This document shows, piece after piece, positions 23,706 to 35,380 of a stretch of DNA of 64,000 bases (the first letter of the stretch is position 1; each line of letters opens with the position of its first letter). Source of the DNA: Mustela lutreola (Eukaryota; Chordata; Mammalia; Carnivora; Mustelidae); NCBI RefSeq assembly GCF_030435805.1, contig NC_081293.1:8554501-8618500 (forward strand), written 5' to 3'. Below the pieces are notes generated by a model. The model was not told where the DNA came from and did no database searches. It saw nothing but the letters and a program-made list of their open reading frames with translations. A program made the translations under genes and the position numbers.

Positions 23706-26700
23706 CTAAAATGAAAAGATACTCTTACAATTATTTGTGTAAACTAATCAGGTTGGGCTGTCTAATAACATCAGGAAATGAATTTGAATACTTCAGACAA
23801 ACCAATCAGAGTATGCAGTTAATAATCACAGTCCAGTAGGTGTCCTATAGAAACAAAGGTCACATTCATGTGACAGCAAACAGATCTTTTCAGTACCTGG
23901 CCACAAAACGCAAGAGCAGAAAAGATAAACCTGAAAAGGATTTTCCTTATTGTCGACAAGATAGTGATTTAGAGTCTTTGTGAACTAAGAGGCAGAAAGG
24001 CCAAAAAGCAGACTAGGCAATGACATTTCGGTTTGAAGCTGATAAATTCTCTCTAGCAGGGCCCTGCGATCTATAACCTCCTACGATGATGAAGATGTTC
24101 TGTCCTACCCCACCCAGCAGCCACCAGCCACGTGGGTAATGTCACTAAAATAAGACTGTAATGTTATTAAACAGCTTTGCTGAAATTAAACTGGCAAACC
24201 ATACACTTCACTCATTTAAACCACGATCTGGCTACCTGCAGGCATGTGCGACTGTCCCCACCGTCCATTCGAGAACAGCTCATCCTCAGAAACCTGCGTC
24301 CCTTTGCTCCCACCCGCCTACCCCAGCCTCGGCCCCTCCCTGAATCCCTAAGCAACCACTGATGTGCTCGTGAGGCTCCAGGTATCCCGCTTCTGGGCGC
24401 CTCACAGGCCCGGACTCAAGCAGCATGGCTTTGGGTGGTGGCTTCTTCCACTTTGCATCCTGTTTTCAGGGTTCATCCTGGCCACCAGGAATAATGCTGA
24501 TAAACATTTGTGCACACATTTTGGTATGAATATATGTTGGCAATTTTCTTGAGCAGATAGATACCTAGGAGTGGGCGGGCTGCCCCCACTCCCCCGGTAG
24601 TGCCACTGAACTGTTTGAGGAGCTGCTCGGCTGTTTGCCAATGCAGCTGCACCACTTCACATCCCCACCAGCAGGCCGGGTTTGCGCTTCTCCACATCCC
24701 GCCCGCGCCTGATTCCCGCGTGGCCTGATTCCTGATTCCTGATTCCGGCCGGCCCAGCGCGTGTGCTCAGGAGTCCTCCCTGCGGACTACTGATAATTGT
24801 GTTTTCTTTATGGTTTGGCCATCTTTGTATCTACCCTGGGGAAATGTCTATCAGACCCTTTGCCCATTTTTAAAAATGGGATTGTCTGTATCGCTGAGTG
24901 GGTGGTACCGGTCCTTCACCTATTTTGGAGACAAGTCTCTTCTGAGACAAAGGATCCGCAAATACCTTCTCCTGATACGTGGGTTGTCTTTTCATGTTCT
25001 CTGGATGGTAGGAGAACTGAATTTTTTATTTCATTTGAGTATGGATCCAGGAGCTAGAAGCACCTCCCTCACATAAATAAATAAACCTGAAAAGGTGTCA
25101 TTTTAATAGGTGAAAAATGAGTCGAGGGATTTGGGCATAATCCTATTCCCCCTTCTTCTCTTCATTTGATATAGAAAGCAACAATGGCAAACGGCCGAGA
25201 GAGAACTCCTACAACCATCTTTGTCTCTAATTATGCTGCTGTTTCTGCTCCAGGCCTCTGGTTTCCGAACTCCAGACTGTAAGCTACAAGTGAGATGCAG
25301 GTTGCAGGCAGTCGTTTTCTAAAATGAAGTCAAATAGAATGTTGTAGCGCTCACTCCACATGTGAGGGCTTTGTGAAATTTGTCACTACGCGCGCACATG
25401 TTCTTGTACCGGACCACACACCAGGATACAAGAGAAAATGCGCTTATGGATCGTGGTTAAAAAAAAAAGGGGGGGGGTATGAAAAATACTGTATGGTTAG
25501 TGTACCGTTTGCTTTTCCAACTTTCTAAGCTTTTGTAAAGGTATTAATAATCAAAGCTGGTGATACAGGGAGTCTAACAGAAAGCACACACGGGAAGCAG
25601 ACTTGACTCTGAACCCGGGCTGTCCAAGTGCCTTAGAGCTGTTCTGCCTTGGGCAAGTTACTTGACCCTCCCAGAACCTTCATGTCCTATCTGTAAAACT
25701 ACACTCACCTCATAGGGACACTTAGCATATAAAAACTCAAGAAATGTTAAGCTAACATTAGTTTTTAAATCAAAATTTAAATATAGCAAGGAGTTCAATA
25801 TTTAAATATTTAAAACTTGAAGGAGTTATGTTCTAGAACTAGCACATACTCCATTCAAGTTCCGACTGAAGACACACTGAGCTTGCCCATCTGCCAGGTG
25901 GGCCCTGACCACCTCTCCCCATTCCTTCCTCTACCCAACTCAATGGCCCCGTTTTCTGCTCTAGAACATACCAGACAACTTCACCTCTGGGCTCCTGCAT
26001 TTGTGGCCACTGCCTAGAGCGATCCGCCGGCAGATGACTGCGTGTCCGCTCCTTCCGTGGATTCGTAGCTCGGCTAAAATGTCATCGCTGAGAAGCCTTC
26101 CAGAATACCCTTAAAGAGCAGCTCTCCTCTCACTCCGCATTGCCTTTCCCTACTCTATGTTTCTCCAGGGCACCAGCAGACACTCACATATTTGTCTGTC
26201 GTCTGTCTGCTCAGTATAACACACTGCTCCCTGATGCCCCGGCATCTAGAATAAAGCCTAGTGCCGAGCAGCCACTCAATAAAAATGTACTGGATGGATG
26301 AAGACCCTGTTCCAGGGGTCAGATATTTAGTTTTTACATAACCACATTGCATGCTGAAACTGGAACATGATGTGAAGGTGAGGACTGAGAGCTAATAAGC
26401 CACCGCTATGTCAAGGGGACAGGAACAGCAGCAGCATCGGACCAACCAAAGCCCAGGCAACCACCCGGCATACCTTTGGCCTCTTTCATCGTCTGAGAGA
26501 CAATCCTTCGGAGCGTCTGGTCGGCTTGATGCAGAACATTAGTTGAACAAATGATTCTGTCTGTTTCCTGTGGAACACAGACATTGTTATGGCAAGTTTT
26601 GTGAGAGGTGGCTAAAGTAGGACGCGGATTTGATGGGACGAAAAGATAAATGAAGGTGGCTTTTCGGTTCCAGTTCTCCTTCCCGAGAAGATGGGCCTGT

Positions 26701-29700
26701 CTAGACCGCGGGTGCTGGTGAAGAATGTCTAGTCACAGGCTCTCCAGCAACAACAGCAACGCACCCCGTTTCCAGTGTTTGTCCGTGTCCCCAGTGCACG
26801 TATTCCTGTCCTTGCCCATTTCAAGTCACCAACACCAGCGTGATGGCAACAGATTCCGACATTCCTGAGGGTTGGACAAATGGCTCTGGCCAGCTGATGC
26901 CCCACCACAGCCAGGAGCAGAAGCGGGAACACGGCGGAGACGCCAAGGCAGTGGCTACGCATTTTCCGTATTTTACCCACGGTTTACAATCAGCTCAAAA
27001 AGACCCTCCTTCCGAAAATGGTGCCTTTTCATTTATGCTAAATGTATCCGGAAGATTTACCTTTTGTTCCACATTGTCCTCAATATATTTTACTGGATTC
27101 TCCAAAGCAGTAAGCAATAAATCAGTCAACTTCAGGCTGCAAGAAAGAGAGGGGAGATAAAATAAATCTTTATATCAAACATCCTTTAAAAAAAAACACC
27201 AAAAAGTTGTGTTTATGAACACTAAAGTGAATTCTAGAGGAATAAAAGTGGTGTAACCCAAAGGCCCTAAGCCAAAGGGGGGAAAATGAAACAATTTGGA
27301 AGCTACCTTCTACTTTCAAAGTCTAAAAGTAGAAGCTTAAAACAAACTATAAGGCAAAAGAATCCTCTTATTTAAAAAAAATATTAATTTCTTAAGACTC
27401 ATTTCAATAAGCTTTGAAAAAGACATTCTCTCTTTTCCCTCATTAAGTGCTAAATGTTAGCCCACTATAGCTCACCTTCATGCCCTAAAGGAGGATACTC
27501 AGTCTGTACTTCTGGCCTCTGTTTCTTTACCAATGTAGGTTAGAGAAGTTTCCCACTGGCCAAGGGGCCACGGAGGGCTGAGGGTGAATTCATTCATTCA
27601 TTTAACGACGTTTTACTGAGTATCTTCTTATATGAAAAATACAGACACTGTACGAGACACTGTGTGCTAAGCAGGAAGTGCAGTGAAACCCCTACCCTCT
27701 CTAAGCCCGGTTAACGGCTGCATTGTCTGTCTCATTACTTCAGCAAAAAGTTATAATTTCAGACAGTGACGAGTGGATGAATGAAGACCATAAGCAGAGT
27801 GATGGTGTTAAAGAGTGTGGCCTGTTCGTCCAACGAACACTGCTCACGTTAGTTAGGCAGGAAAGGCAGTGACGCATAGTAAGTAGGAAGGGCCGAGAGG
27901 CGGGAAGTGCAAAGTCCCGGAGGCAAGAACAAGCTCCTCCGGTTCATGGAACAAAGGCCGGTTTGGTTGAAAAGCGGCAAAGGGGGAAAGTAGTAGGCTA
28001 TGCGGTTGCAAAGTTAACTGGGGTGACCACACGTGCTTCATGGTAAGGAGTCTGGCTTCTACTCCGAGTGCAGAGGGAACCACTGAAACAATTTAGGCCA
28101 GCGGGAGTTGAAGCTCAACTTCAAGATGATCTTTCTCACGCTGAAAAGAGCTGGAGTGAGTGAGACCGTGCTGGGTCCAAACCATGGGTCTGCTACTTAC
28201 TACCTGGATGTGTCACCCGGCTTACCTGCCGGTCATCACATCTATGAAATGGGGATAATTCCATTTATCCTCAAGAGTTGTTTGTGGGGACTGAATGAGA
28301 TTAAACACAGGAAGCGTTCAGTACATGTCCAGTACAGAGTATCTATCTGCTCACCAGCTGGTACTGCGAGTAGTAACACTACCAGTGGCAGTGGTGGTGA
28401 AGTAGTATTTTATAGAAGCCGGGAAAATGAACGCTTGTCAGATCATCTTTCAACTTCTAATACAAGGCTACCAGGCTTCAAGCACCCCCTTCACTGGTGC
28501 TGTGACTATTTTGGACATGTGAGAACAGGTGGCCAGGCTCCAAAGACCCAAAACAAAACAGACTGTGGTAAGCATTGGCAAAAGCATGGGAGAAACACTC
28601 TTCCTTCCTTTTTGCAAGAACTGGCCCTCCCTTGTCTCAGAGCATTGAGAACATTAGGCCACTCTCATGGGATAGATACCTGGATGCCTCAACCAGCCAT
28701 TCACTTCCAAAGAAAAAAATGTCAAGTATTCCAGAGTGAGCAGTAATCAGCTGGTTATGCACCTGCTCAAAGTTTCAGGATATTACAAGTTAAAATTAGA
28801 AACCTCAGCAGTAGCTTATTTCATAAACCTATAAACAACAGTCACTTAAGTCCATTTTTTTTTTTTTAGCCTGTTCAAGTATGTATTAAGAAATGGGTGG
28901 AAACGATATCTTGGAACAAAACATTTTGAGGAGTGAATTTAAAAAATTAGCCTTTTAAAAATAACTGATCTGGGGCACCTGGGTGGCTCAGTTGCTTAAG
29001 CCTCTGCCTTACACTCAGGTCTTGATCTCAGGGTCCTGGGATCGAGCCCCACCTTGGGCCCCCTGCTCAGTGGGGAGTCTGCTTCTCTCTCTCCCTCTGC
29101 CTGCTGCTCCCCCGCCCCCCACACTCATGCTCTCTCTCAAATCTTTAAAAAAAAAAAAAAAAAAAACCTGCTGATGCCCCATGGACAGCAGTTAGGCAGG
29201 GGCTGAGGAGACTTGGGGAATACGGCTCTGGAACTCTGCTGTCGGACACAACAGCCACTAGCCACAAGAGGCTATTTACATTTAAAGCAATTAAAATAAA
29301 ATTTTAAACTTTGGCCCTCAGAGGCACTGGCTGTGTTTCAAGAGCTCAACGGTCACAGGTGCCCTGCAGGCACTACTCTGGATGGTACAAATAGAGAACA
29401 TTTCCATCAGCAGTGAAAATTCCATTAGAAATGTGCTGCTGTAGAACTCCCAAGACACAGACCATGGTCGGAAGCACCAGCACTTCAGCCCAGAAGCCTC
29501 ACACACACGCAGCAGTGTAACAACAGGGAGGTTTAAGGCAAAATTCGGACTCTGCCCCTCTTACCCTTTTTCTTTCTAGAGGAAAATGACCAGGCAAACT
29601 CTTTAGGCTGCACTAATGCTGTAGCGAGAGTTTCAAAGATGTGCCCTACTCTGCATGCCCTGCTCTGATCTCTCACAACAACACAGTCTTAACGAGAGCT

Positions 29701-32700
29701 CACATTTGCACACAAACTCGGGTTCACATCTCAGCTGCCGCAAGCTTGAGGACTCTGGGCAAAGTAACTTTCTCACTCAGTTGCTTCCTCTCCATAAAGG
29801 GAAGACAACAATCTCTCTCCAGCACTTGTGGAAAGATTAACCAAGCAAGGGACCATGAGTCAAGCAAGGAGCACAGCTGGCTGGGCTCAGGGAGGCAGCC
29901 GGTGAAGGTCAGCTTTGTGTGGGGTACCTGGCCTCAGAAGAACACGGCGTACTCTCAATTGTGAGGCTGTTGTGTTCCCAAGCATTTTTCCCAGGGTTGG
30001 GCTTTTCTATCTTTCTTGCCATCAGGTGGATGGTCTCGGCAGGCAGAGCCTGGGGTCTCTGATCATTCCTCTGCAAACAGGTCTCGAGAGAACAGTCTAA
30101 AAAGAGCTGGCAGAAGCCTAATGAATCTGAAAATGTTAAACCACAAAATTACTGGTGCACTGTTTTTTTTTTCCCCAAACTGTGACATAAACAAATTAGA
30201 CAAATGATACTGGCAGCAGCAAGAAAAACCATTTGCAAAGCTGAACATATAGCTTCAAAATTAAGTAAAATGATACTAACTTCCCCATCCAATTAAATTC
30301 TCACTAAGAATGATGATGATTTTGATATGCAAACAAGTGTCTGTGTATAAGAAAAAAAATGTTTGAATTACATTTCCGAGCCAGTTGGTAGACTTCGTAT
30401 CTCATACTTTGATAATAAAAGTTGTCATCTAAAATCAAAAACAAAGGTCTAGAAACAGCAGTCTTCGTTAAGAGGTAGCAAGACTGGGTTTCCAGCACAG
30501 CAGAAGATAACAGATCTTGATCCTTCAAGCAGGTTATAAAATCCTCCCACATGGCTGCGGTCCTGTTGGGTGGGGCAGACATCTGACACGTGTTCGTGAC
30601 AGCCATCAAGAAGTATTCCAGATACCTCAACAGTTCCTGTCGAAGCAATTTCCAGTGTGATGGCTGCAAAATATGGAAGAATGACAACTTGTGCCGGGCT
30701 CTGGCCAGCAGGGTGGTCACGATTAACTGCCACCCACCGCACATGAACATTTCAGCTCACAGGGCTGCACCATTTGGAATTCTCTGAGCACAACCTGTTC
30801 TGTCATGCCTCTGTATCTCAGTATACATGGTTTCCTCTGCCCACCAACTCCTACTCCCTGATGTTAGTCCTCTGAAGTCTCCTCAGACTCAGTCACACAG
30901 GAGGCAGCTCAGAAGCTCCCTTGCCTACGTGGCATCCTGCTCTAGCAGAGGGTTTAGGCATTTGTTTTCACATCTCTATTTCTCTGCTAGATCAATCGTC
31001 CGCTGTTACCCTCCAGGAGAAATGAGGAGCCAAAATCAATATCCTGCTGAAATAAAAATAGTCTGGCTTAGAGAGCTATGCTGGTTTGCCGTTGAAATGA
31101 GGAAAGTTGTGGATGGAAAAGATCAGCTGAAAGGTGTGTGGGGCAAGATGAAAAGATTTCAGGCTAACAACAGAGTTGAAACAGGATGGGGAACGACAAG
31201 AGAAGGTAGACGGAAGGGAAGAGAATAAGTAACTCGAGAATCCAGGTAATCTTGTGCTGCTCAAGGACTGTGGATAGCAGGGACAGAGTTATAAGGTCTA
31301 GGCTGGAGAAAACATAGGAACACCAGAAAAGGATCCCTCTCCCGCCTGTCCATGCCCTGCCACATCACTGAGATTACATCAGAGACAACAAATACATCGC
31401 CTAAACTTACTGAAAAGGAAACAAGATCTTCTAGAAGGTTACCCATGGTGACTAAATGAGTCCCAAGGGCTTCATTGTAGGGAGGAGTGGAAAAAAAGAT
31501 AATAAAAGGGAGGAAAAAGCCCAGCAATACAACAATCCCTATCAACAGCTTTCAGCTTTCCCTCAAGTGGTGAAAATACTACCGTCCAACTAAATCTAGT
31601 GCTGTCCAGGACTTGATACTGCATTTGCCTCACAATTAAACAAGAATAGGAAAGTATGGCGCACCTGGGTGGCTCAGTGGGTTAAAACCTCTGCCTTCGG
31701 CTCAGGTCACAACCTCAGGGTCCTGGGATCAAGCCCCACATCGGGCTCTCTGCTCATCAGGGAGCCTGATTCCCCCACCCCGCCTACCTTTCTCTCTGCC
31801 TACTTGTGATCTCTGTCTGTCAAATAAATAAATAAAATCTTTAAAAAAAAGAATAGGAAAAGTATATATAATCTTGCTGGAGCAGTCCAAAATGTTTCCA
31901 TCCAGCAAACGGACTATATTTGTACATATATATTTACAGAGTGGAGTCACATCATATTTGCACATTATTTACGTGAATCCATCTACACTAGGGTATTAAA
32001 CGACAAACATAATTTAATTTTTCAGAATCTGTCAGAGGATCTGCTATAGAGAGTGAGATGGGTGATATAAATTTACTCTCCCCCCGAGAGCTCTGTTTTT
32101 ATATGCTTCTCCAAGGGGATGCACCTCACTGTGCTGAGTGTGATTTGAAGGCCTCAAGTGTGCAGCTGGAACGTGCAAGCTGGTCACTGAACAGAAGCCC
32201 ATTACTTCATCTGTGGCCATCATCTTTTCCTATGTTGGCGGAGGCAGATTCACCCTGAGATGAATGAAGAGTGAGCTTCAGAGGCCAGACCCTTCATTTG
32301 TACAGCCACTTTCTACTATCACTGGAGGGACCCTAGGAACTTTGTTATTTATAATTCTGTATCCTTCTTCTTAAAAAAATTTTTTTTCTGCAAATTGTAT
32401 AAACTTATAATAGATCCACAAAGATTTGCCCGTGGCTGCATGTTAAACGGGCTGTGTTGACATTTTTAAGAGATTCCGCCCCTTCCTAAGACCAGTCTTC
32501 CCCAAGGATCTTTCGAGAGCATCCCTGACCACGGGGGCGGGGGCTCCCTCTTGCACGCTGGCGACACCTGCGCGGTCCTGAGCCTCCCTCTGTAGAAGGG
32601 ACAGTACGAACGGGCCCCACAGAGCCACACAGATCTCCACAAGGAATTACTCTAAGATGGAGTCAGCAGCGTCTGCGCTAAACCAGCTCCACTTCTCCCG

Positions 32701-33034
32701 AATCCGGGTCTCTCCCGCTCTATCGGGGCGCCCCTCCCACACCAGGTGCAGTCCCACATCCAGTGGGACCCCCCCTTCCGTCCACGACCGGGCTCTCGGC
32801 CCCGCCCCCCGTGCTGACCAATGGCCGCGCGCTCGCCTGCTCCAGGAACGCGTCCGGCATGACGTCATCATAGGTGATCACGCCGACGGCCCAGCCCCGC
32901 TCCTGGCGCAGCCGGTGGCTGAGGGCCCGCGCGAAGGTCGATTTTCCTGCTGCCGGCAGGCCGCAGAGAAGGCAGAGGCCCACCTCCCGCGGCCCCTCGC
33001 TGCGCGCACCGCTGGCGTCCTCGGCGGTCTTCAT
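23506..33034 (-). CDS. PSTK: PSTK, L-seryl-tRNA(Sec) kinase, complete
   Basis: PSTK phosphorylates the serine on Ser-tRNA(Sec), making the O-phosphoseryl-tRNA that SEPSECS converts to selenocysteinyl-tRNA; selenoprotein synthesis depends on it. Coding exons on the minus strand are 33034-32819, 30663-30372, 30126-29928, 27136-27061, 26567-26474 and 23705-23506, 1,077 bases including the TAA and giving 358 residues. All junctions keep frame. Residues 25-33 (GLPAAGKST) are the Walker A P-loop of this kinase family, followed by YDDVMPD (55-61). A central stretch, DDNFYYQSMRYEVYQLARKY, matches human PSTK, and the C-terminus ends KYFSKPH against KYFSKQH in human as I recall it. The start is the ATG at 33034. 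A SINE lies directly behind the stop codon. Confidence 0.97.
24058..24142. mobile_element. hAT-type MITE fragment
   Basis: Shares gatgatgaagatgttctg and cagccaccagccacgtgggt with the family at 14575 and 29225. Confidence 0.45.
24150..25050 (-). mobile_element. Ancient L1 3' region, antisense
   Basis: Begins with a form of the L1 3' UTR antisense sequence (cagctttgctgaaattaaac, cactcatttaaaccacgatc) and continues with tgccaatgcagctgcaccac and ttgtcttttcatgttctctg, all typical of old L1. Confidence 0.6.
24725..24747. repeat. Short tandem repeat cctgattc
   Basis: Three copies of a unit cctgattc or tcctgat in a GC-rich patch inside the old L1 fragment. Confidence 0.8.
25580..25750 (+). repeat. 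MIR
   Basis: Contains ccttgggcaagttacttgac and ctatctgtaaaactac. Confidence 0.8.
25830..26305 (+). repeat. L2
   Basis: Contains gctaaaatgtcatcgctgag, aagccttccagaataccctt and ccactcaataaaaatgtact, the classic order of the L2 3' end. Confidence 0.75.
26474..26567 (-). CDS. PSTK: PSTK exon 5
   Basis: A 94-base exon between TTCCACAG|GAAACAGAC and GCCAAAG|GTATGCC. It encodes ETDRIICSTNVLHQADQTLR and RIVSQTMKEAK, close to human PSTK. Confidence 0.95.
27061..27136 (-). CDS. PSTK: PSTK exon 4
   Basis: A 76-base exon between TCTTGCAG|CCTGAAG and CAAAAG|GTAAAT. It encodes LKLTDLLLTALENPVKYIED and NVEQK, aligning with the human LEVTDLLLTALENPVKYAED segment. The first base completes a serine codon from exon 3. 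Confidence 0.95.
28150..28345 (+). repeat. MIR
   Basis: Contains tgctacttactacctggatg and tctatgaaatggggataatt. It forms most of the 212-codon open frame at 28108-28746, which is therefore not a gene. Confidence 0.8.
28972..29166 (+). mobile_element. CAN SINE
   Basis: Plus-oriented copy in PSTK intron 3, antisense to the gene, with a long A tail. Confidence 0.92.
29225..29440. mobile_element. hAT-type MITE fragment
   Basis: Same family as 14575: acagccactagccacaagag and agaacatttccatcagcagt. Confidence 0.6.
29690..29880 (+). repeat. MIR
   Basis: Contains actctgggcaaagtaacttt and cttcctctccataaaggg. Confidence 0.6.
29928..30126 (-). CDS. PSTK: PSTK exon 3
   Basis: The acceptor is TTTTCAG|ATTCATTAGG and the donor GCCAG|GTACCC. 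It encodes YSLGFCQLFLDC, the TCLQRNDQRP segment and ETIHLMARK, then a less conserved linker. It was found by reading the minus strand directly. Confidence 0.95.
30372..30663 (-). CDS. PSTK: PSTK exon 2
   Basis: The acceptor reads ATTTTGCAG|CCATCACA and the donor AAAT|GTAATT. It encodes residues 73-169 plus one base, including WKLLRQELLRYLEYFLMAV and the DDNFYYQSMR motif. Reading upstream of the acceptor gives an open frame that is intronic. Confidence 0.96.
31658..31848 (+). mobile_element. CAN SINE
   Basis: In PSTK intron 1. Target duplication aagaataggaaagtat (31642) and a copy with one extra A (31849). Confidence 0.95.
32819..33034 (-). CDS. PSTK: PSTK exon 1 (P-loop)
   Basis: Seventy-two codons, MKTAEDASG to ASARPL, carrying the Walker A motif. 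The donor is TTG|GTCAGC at 32818, a weak site with C at +3. The frame is also open upstream of the ATG, but the known protein begins at this Met. Confidence 0.96.
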
Positions 33035-33091
33035 GCTGTCGCGGGAGACGGAAGGCGGCGAGGAGCCCCGTCTCCGGAACCGTCCGCCCAG

Positions 33092-33103
33092 CGCGCACGC
33101 GCA
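33092..33103. promoter_or_regulatory. NRF1 binding site
   Basis: CGCGCACGCGCA fits the palindromic NRF1 consensus YGCGCAYGCGCR at all positions. It lies 58 bases upstream of the PSTK start codon. Confidence 0.7.
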
Positions 33104-35198
33104 GTGGCTGTGCCGCCTGGGGCCGGGAGGGACGGACCGGCGCGTCTTCCGATCCCCACACGGTGCGCGGTCCGGCGGGCTCCGCGATCTCCTCGTGGCC
33201 ACTGGAGCCGCTGGTGCCGAGCTCCTTTTGTAGGGCGAGTCCTCTAGGCTGGGGACCACGGCCATGCGTTTCCTGATTCCTGGACGTTACCCGAAGGGTC
33301 AGAGAGTTGGACTTAAGTGGTCAGATTTATCCTCCCTGCTGGAAACTTGCGAGCCATCGAGAATTGCACCTCGGGTTCATTAAGGCGAGGTGCTTGGAAA
33401 ATCCCGGAAGAGACTCTGAGCGTCTTCCCCCAGCGGTCTTTGAAAGGTCAAGAGCTGTTAGAATGGAAGGCGGAGTCGACAGTCCCTCGTCCCGCGCTCC
33501 ACTGACCCTCCTAAATGCGACAGGTGCAGGGCGGGGGAAACACTGGCTACCGCGCCCGGAGTTGGCGGCTAGTGTGAGGAGGTGGAGACAGGACAGGAAC
33601 ATCCCCAGACCTCCGTTCCAGTGTATTCATGCAGAGGACCGTAGGTATTCTAGTGTTCAAGGAGATGTACTAGGCTGTGGGGCGGTAGAAAGTTCTTGTA
33701 TGGAGTTGGGATGTAGAGAAGCTGAATTCGGATTCTAACTATCACTTTATTTTAAAGGGGATTGCTTCTTAGTCACAAAGTGATGTGTTCAAAATGTGTG
33801 CAGAGGAGGTTAGAATCAATAAAGGGGGGGGGGGCAATACAATCAATAATGCAATGTTAAATCTGATAGTTTGACTACAGAGGATGTACACATACATTTT
33901 CTCTTGAAGGTGAGCCCTGGGTTAAACATAGTCATTTCAGGATTTGGTCATCGGTCCAGTGCAAGAACGAGAAAGGAATGTTGTGCCAGTGGGGCAGCAA
34001 GCCCAAGGTCCCCAGGGGAGAGTGAGTATGGGGGTGGCTGCTGAGTCAGAGTGCCCACAGCTCAAATGGCTTTAGCAATGAAGATATAGTACTTTGGGCA
34101 GAAAGCCAGTTCATTTATTGAGCCTGAGCAGAGAGCTATTTAGAACTTCAAGAGCCTTGCTTACTGACCTCCACCTTCGTTCCCTCCCACCTCAGCTGGT
34201 TTAAGGAAAAAGCTGAGCATACTAGAACTTTGGGGAGGGAAAGGACCCAAACTTTCATTGCTGGTAGATCTAGTACCTACATTCAGACTGATCTGATCGT
34301 TGGTGTCATTGCAGTAGTTACAGGGGGCAACAGACGGGACCAAAAAGCAATCCCATCCTCAAGAGACATTTGTGGCCCATTTTACCTCACATACAAACAT
34401 AATTTGAAGGGGACAGATCCCTCCTATTTACGATGTTAAACTTGATTTAAATCACGCTTAGATTGGTTGTCACATGGCACTCTAAGTGCAGCCTCGATTG
34501 TCCTCATTCCCTTCCTTCTGATCCTCAGAAGCAAGGAGGTTGGTCAGTAACCTTCATGCTGGAGCAGTCAGTCTGCTTTGAACCTGCGGTGAGACTGCAT
34601 GACATGCCTCCCCTTCCTAGTTCTAATCCATCAGTTCTGGCCCTCAGAACCCTGGGCATTGCCCAGGACCTTTGCTGGGACTGACTACCACATAGGTTGT
34701 AGGAAGTGCTCAGCACCCAATTTCAATTTTTGCCTCAGCTAATTGTCCCATGTTGGAAGCTTTGTTTCTTCTCACGAGAGCTTTCAGTTCATTCTGAGTC
34801 AGCTGCCTGTCCTTAAGGGGAACTATATTAATCTGAGAGCAAGTGAACTTAAAGAGCTATGTGTGACTCCTCTGGGTTTCAGTCTCCTGATCTGTATAAC
34901 TCTGCAGAGGGGCGCTTAGAAACTCTGAGATTCCACCTTCTGACAATCCCCAGTATCTTCAGAAGCAGGGGTCCTCTGGTTAACACTGTTTCCTGCTAAC
35001 TCAGCACTCAAGTTCTTTAGTTGCCAACAGAAACGCTAACAATCTAGCTTGACAAAGCCCTGATTTCCTTAATCACATTTATGGGAGTAAAACCTCACTC
35101 CTCACCTCTTTTGCCAATTTCTTTTTTCTTTACTAATTCCTAGAGCTAAGCCTTCTGGAACCCCTTTCTAGTCCAACTTTTAAAAATACCTTGACCTG

Positions 35199-35380
35199 GG
35201 GCGCCTGGGTTGCTTCGTCTATCAAGTGTCAGAACTCTTGATTTTGGCTCAGGTCATGCTCTCAGGGTTGTGGAATTGAGCTCCATCAGGCGAGTTGCTC
35301 AGTGGGGAGTGTGAAGACTCTCTCTCCCTCTGCCCCTCCCCTCTCAAATAAATAAATAAATCTTTAAAAAAAAAAAAAAA
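35199..35380 (+). mobile_element. CAN SINE, diverged
   Basis: Between PSTK and PAAT. Target duplication aaaaataccttgacctg (35182) / aaaagtaccttgacctg (35381). Confidence 0.92.

Larger units (their letters stand above)
32480..33560. promoter_or_regulatory. CpG-rich PSTK promoter
   Basis: A CpG-dense segment surrounding PSTK exon 1. It contains a perfect NRF1 site (33092-33103), a CCAAT box (32819-32823) at the exon 1/intron border and GC boxes such as ccccgccccc near 32800. Confidence 0.75.

Noticed and set aside
28108-28746. Plus-strand frame of 212 codons
   Set aside because: It is largely a MIR in PSTK intron 3, antisense to the gene, and shows no known domain.
30664-30750. N-terminal part of the frame that contains PSTK exon 2
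   Set aside because: The sequence left of PSHWKLLRQ in that frame is intron; a good AG acceptor and homology place the exon start at 30663.
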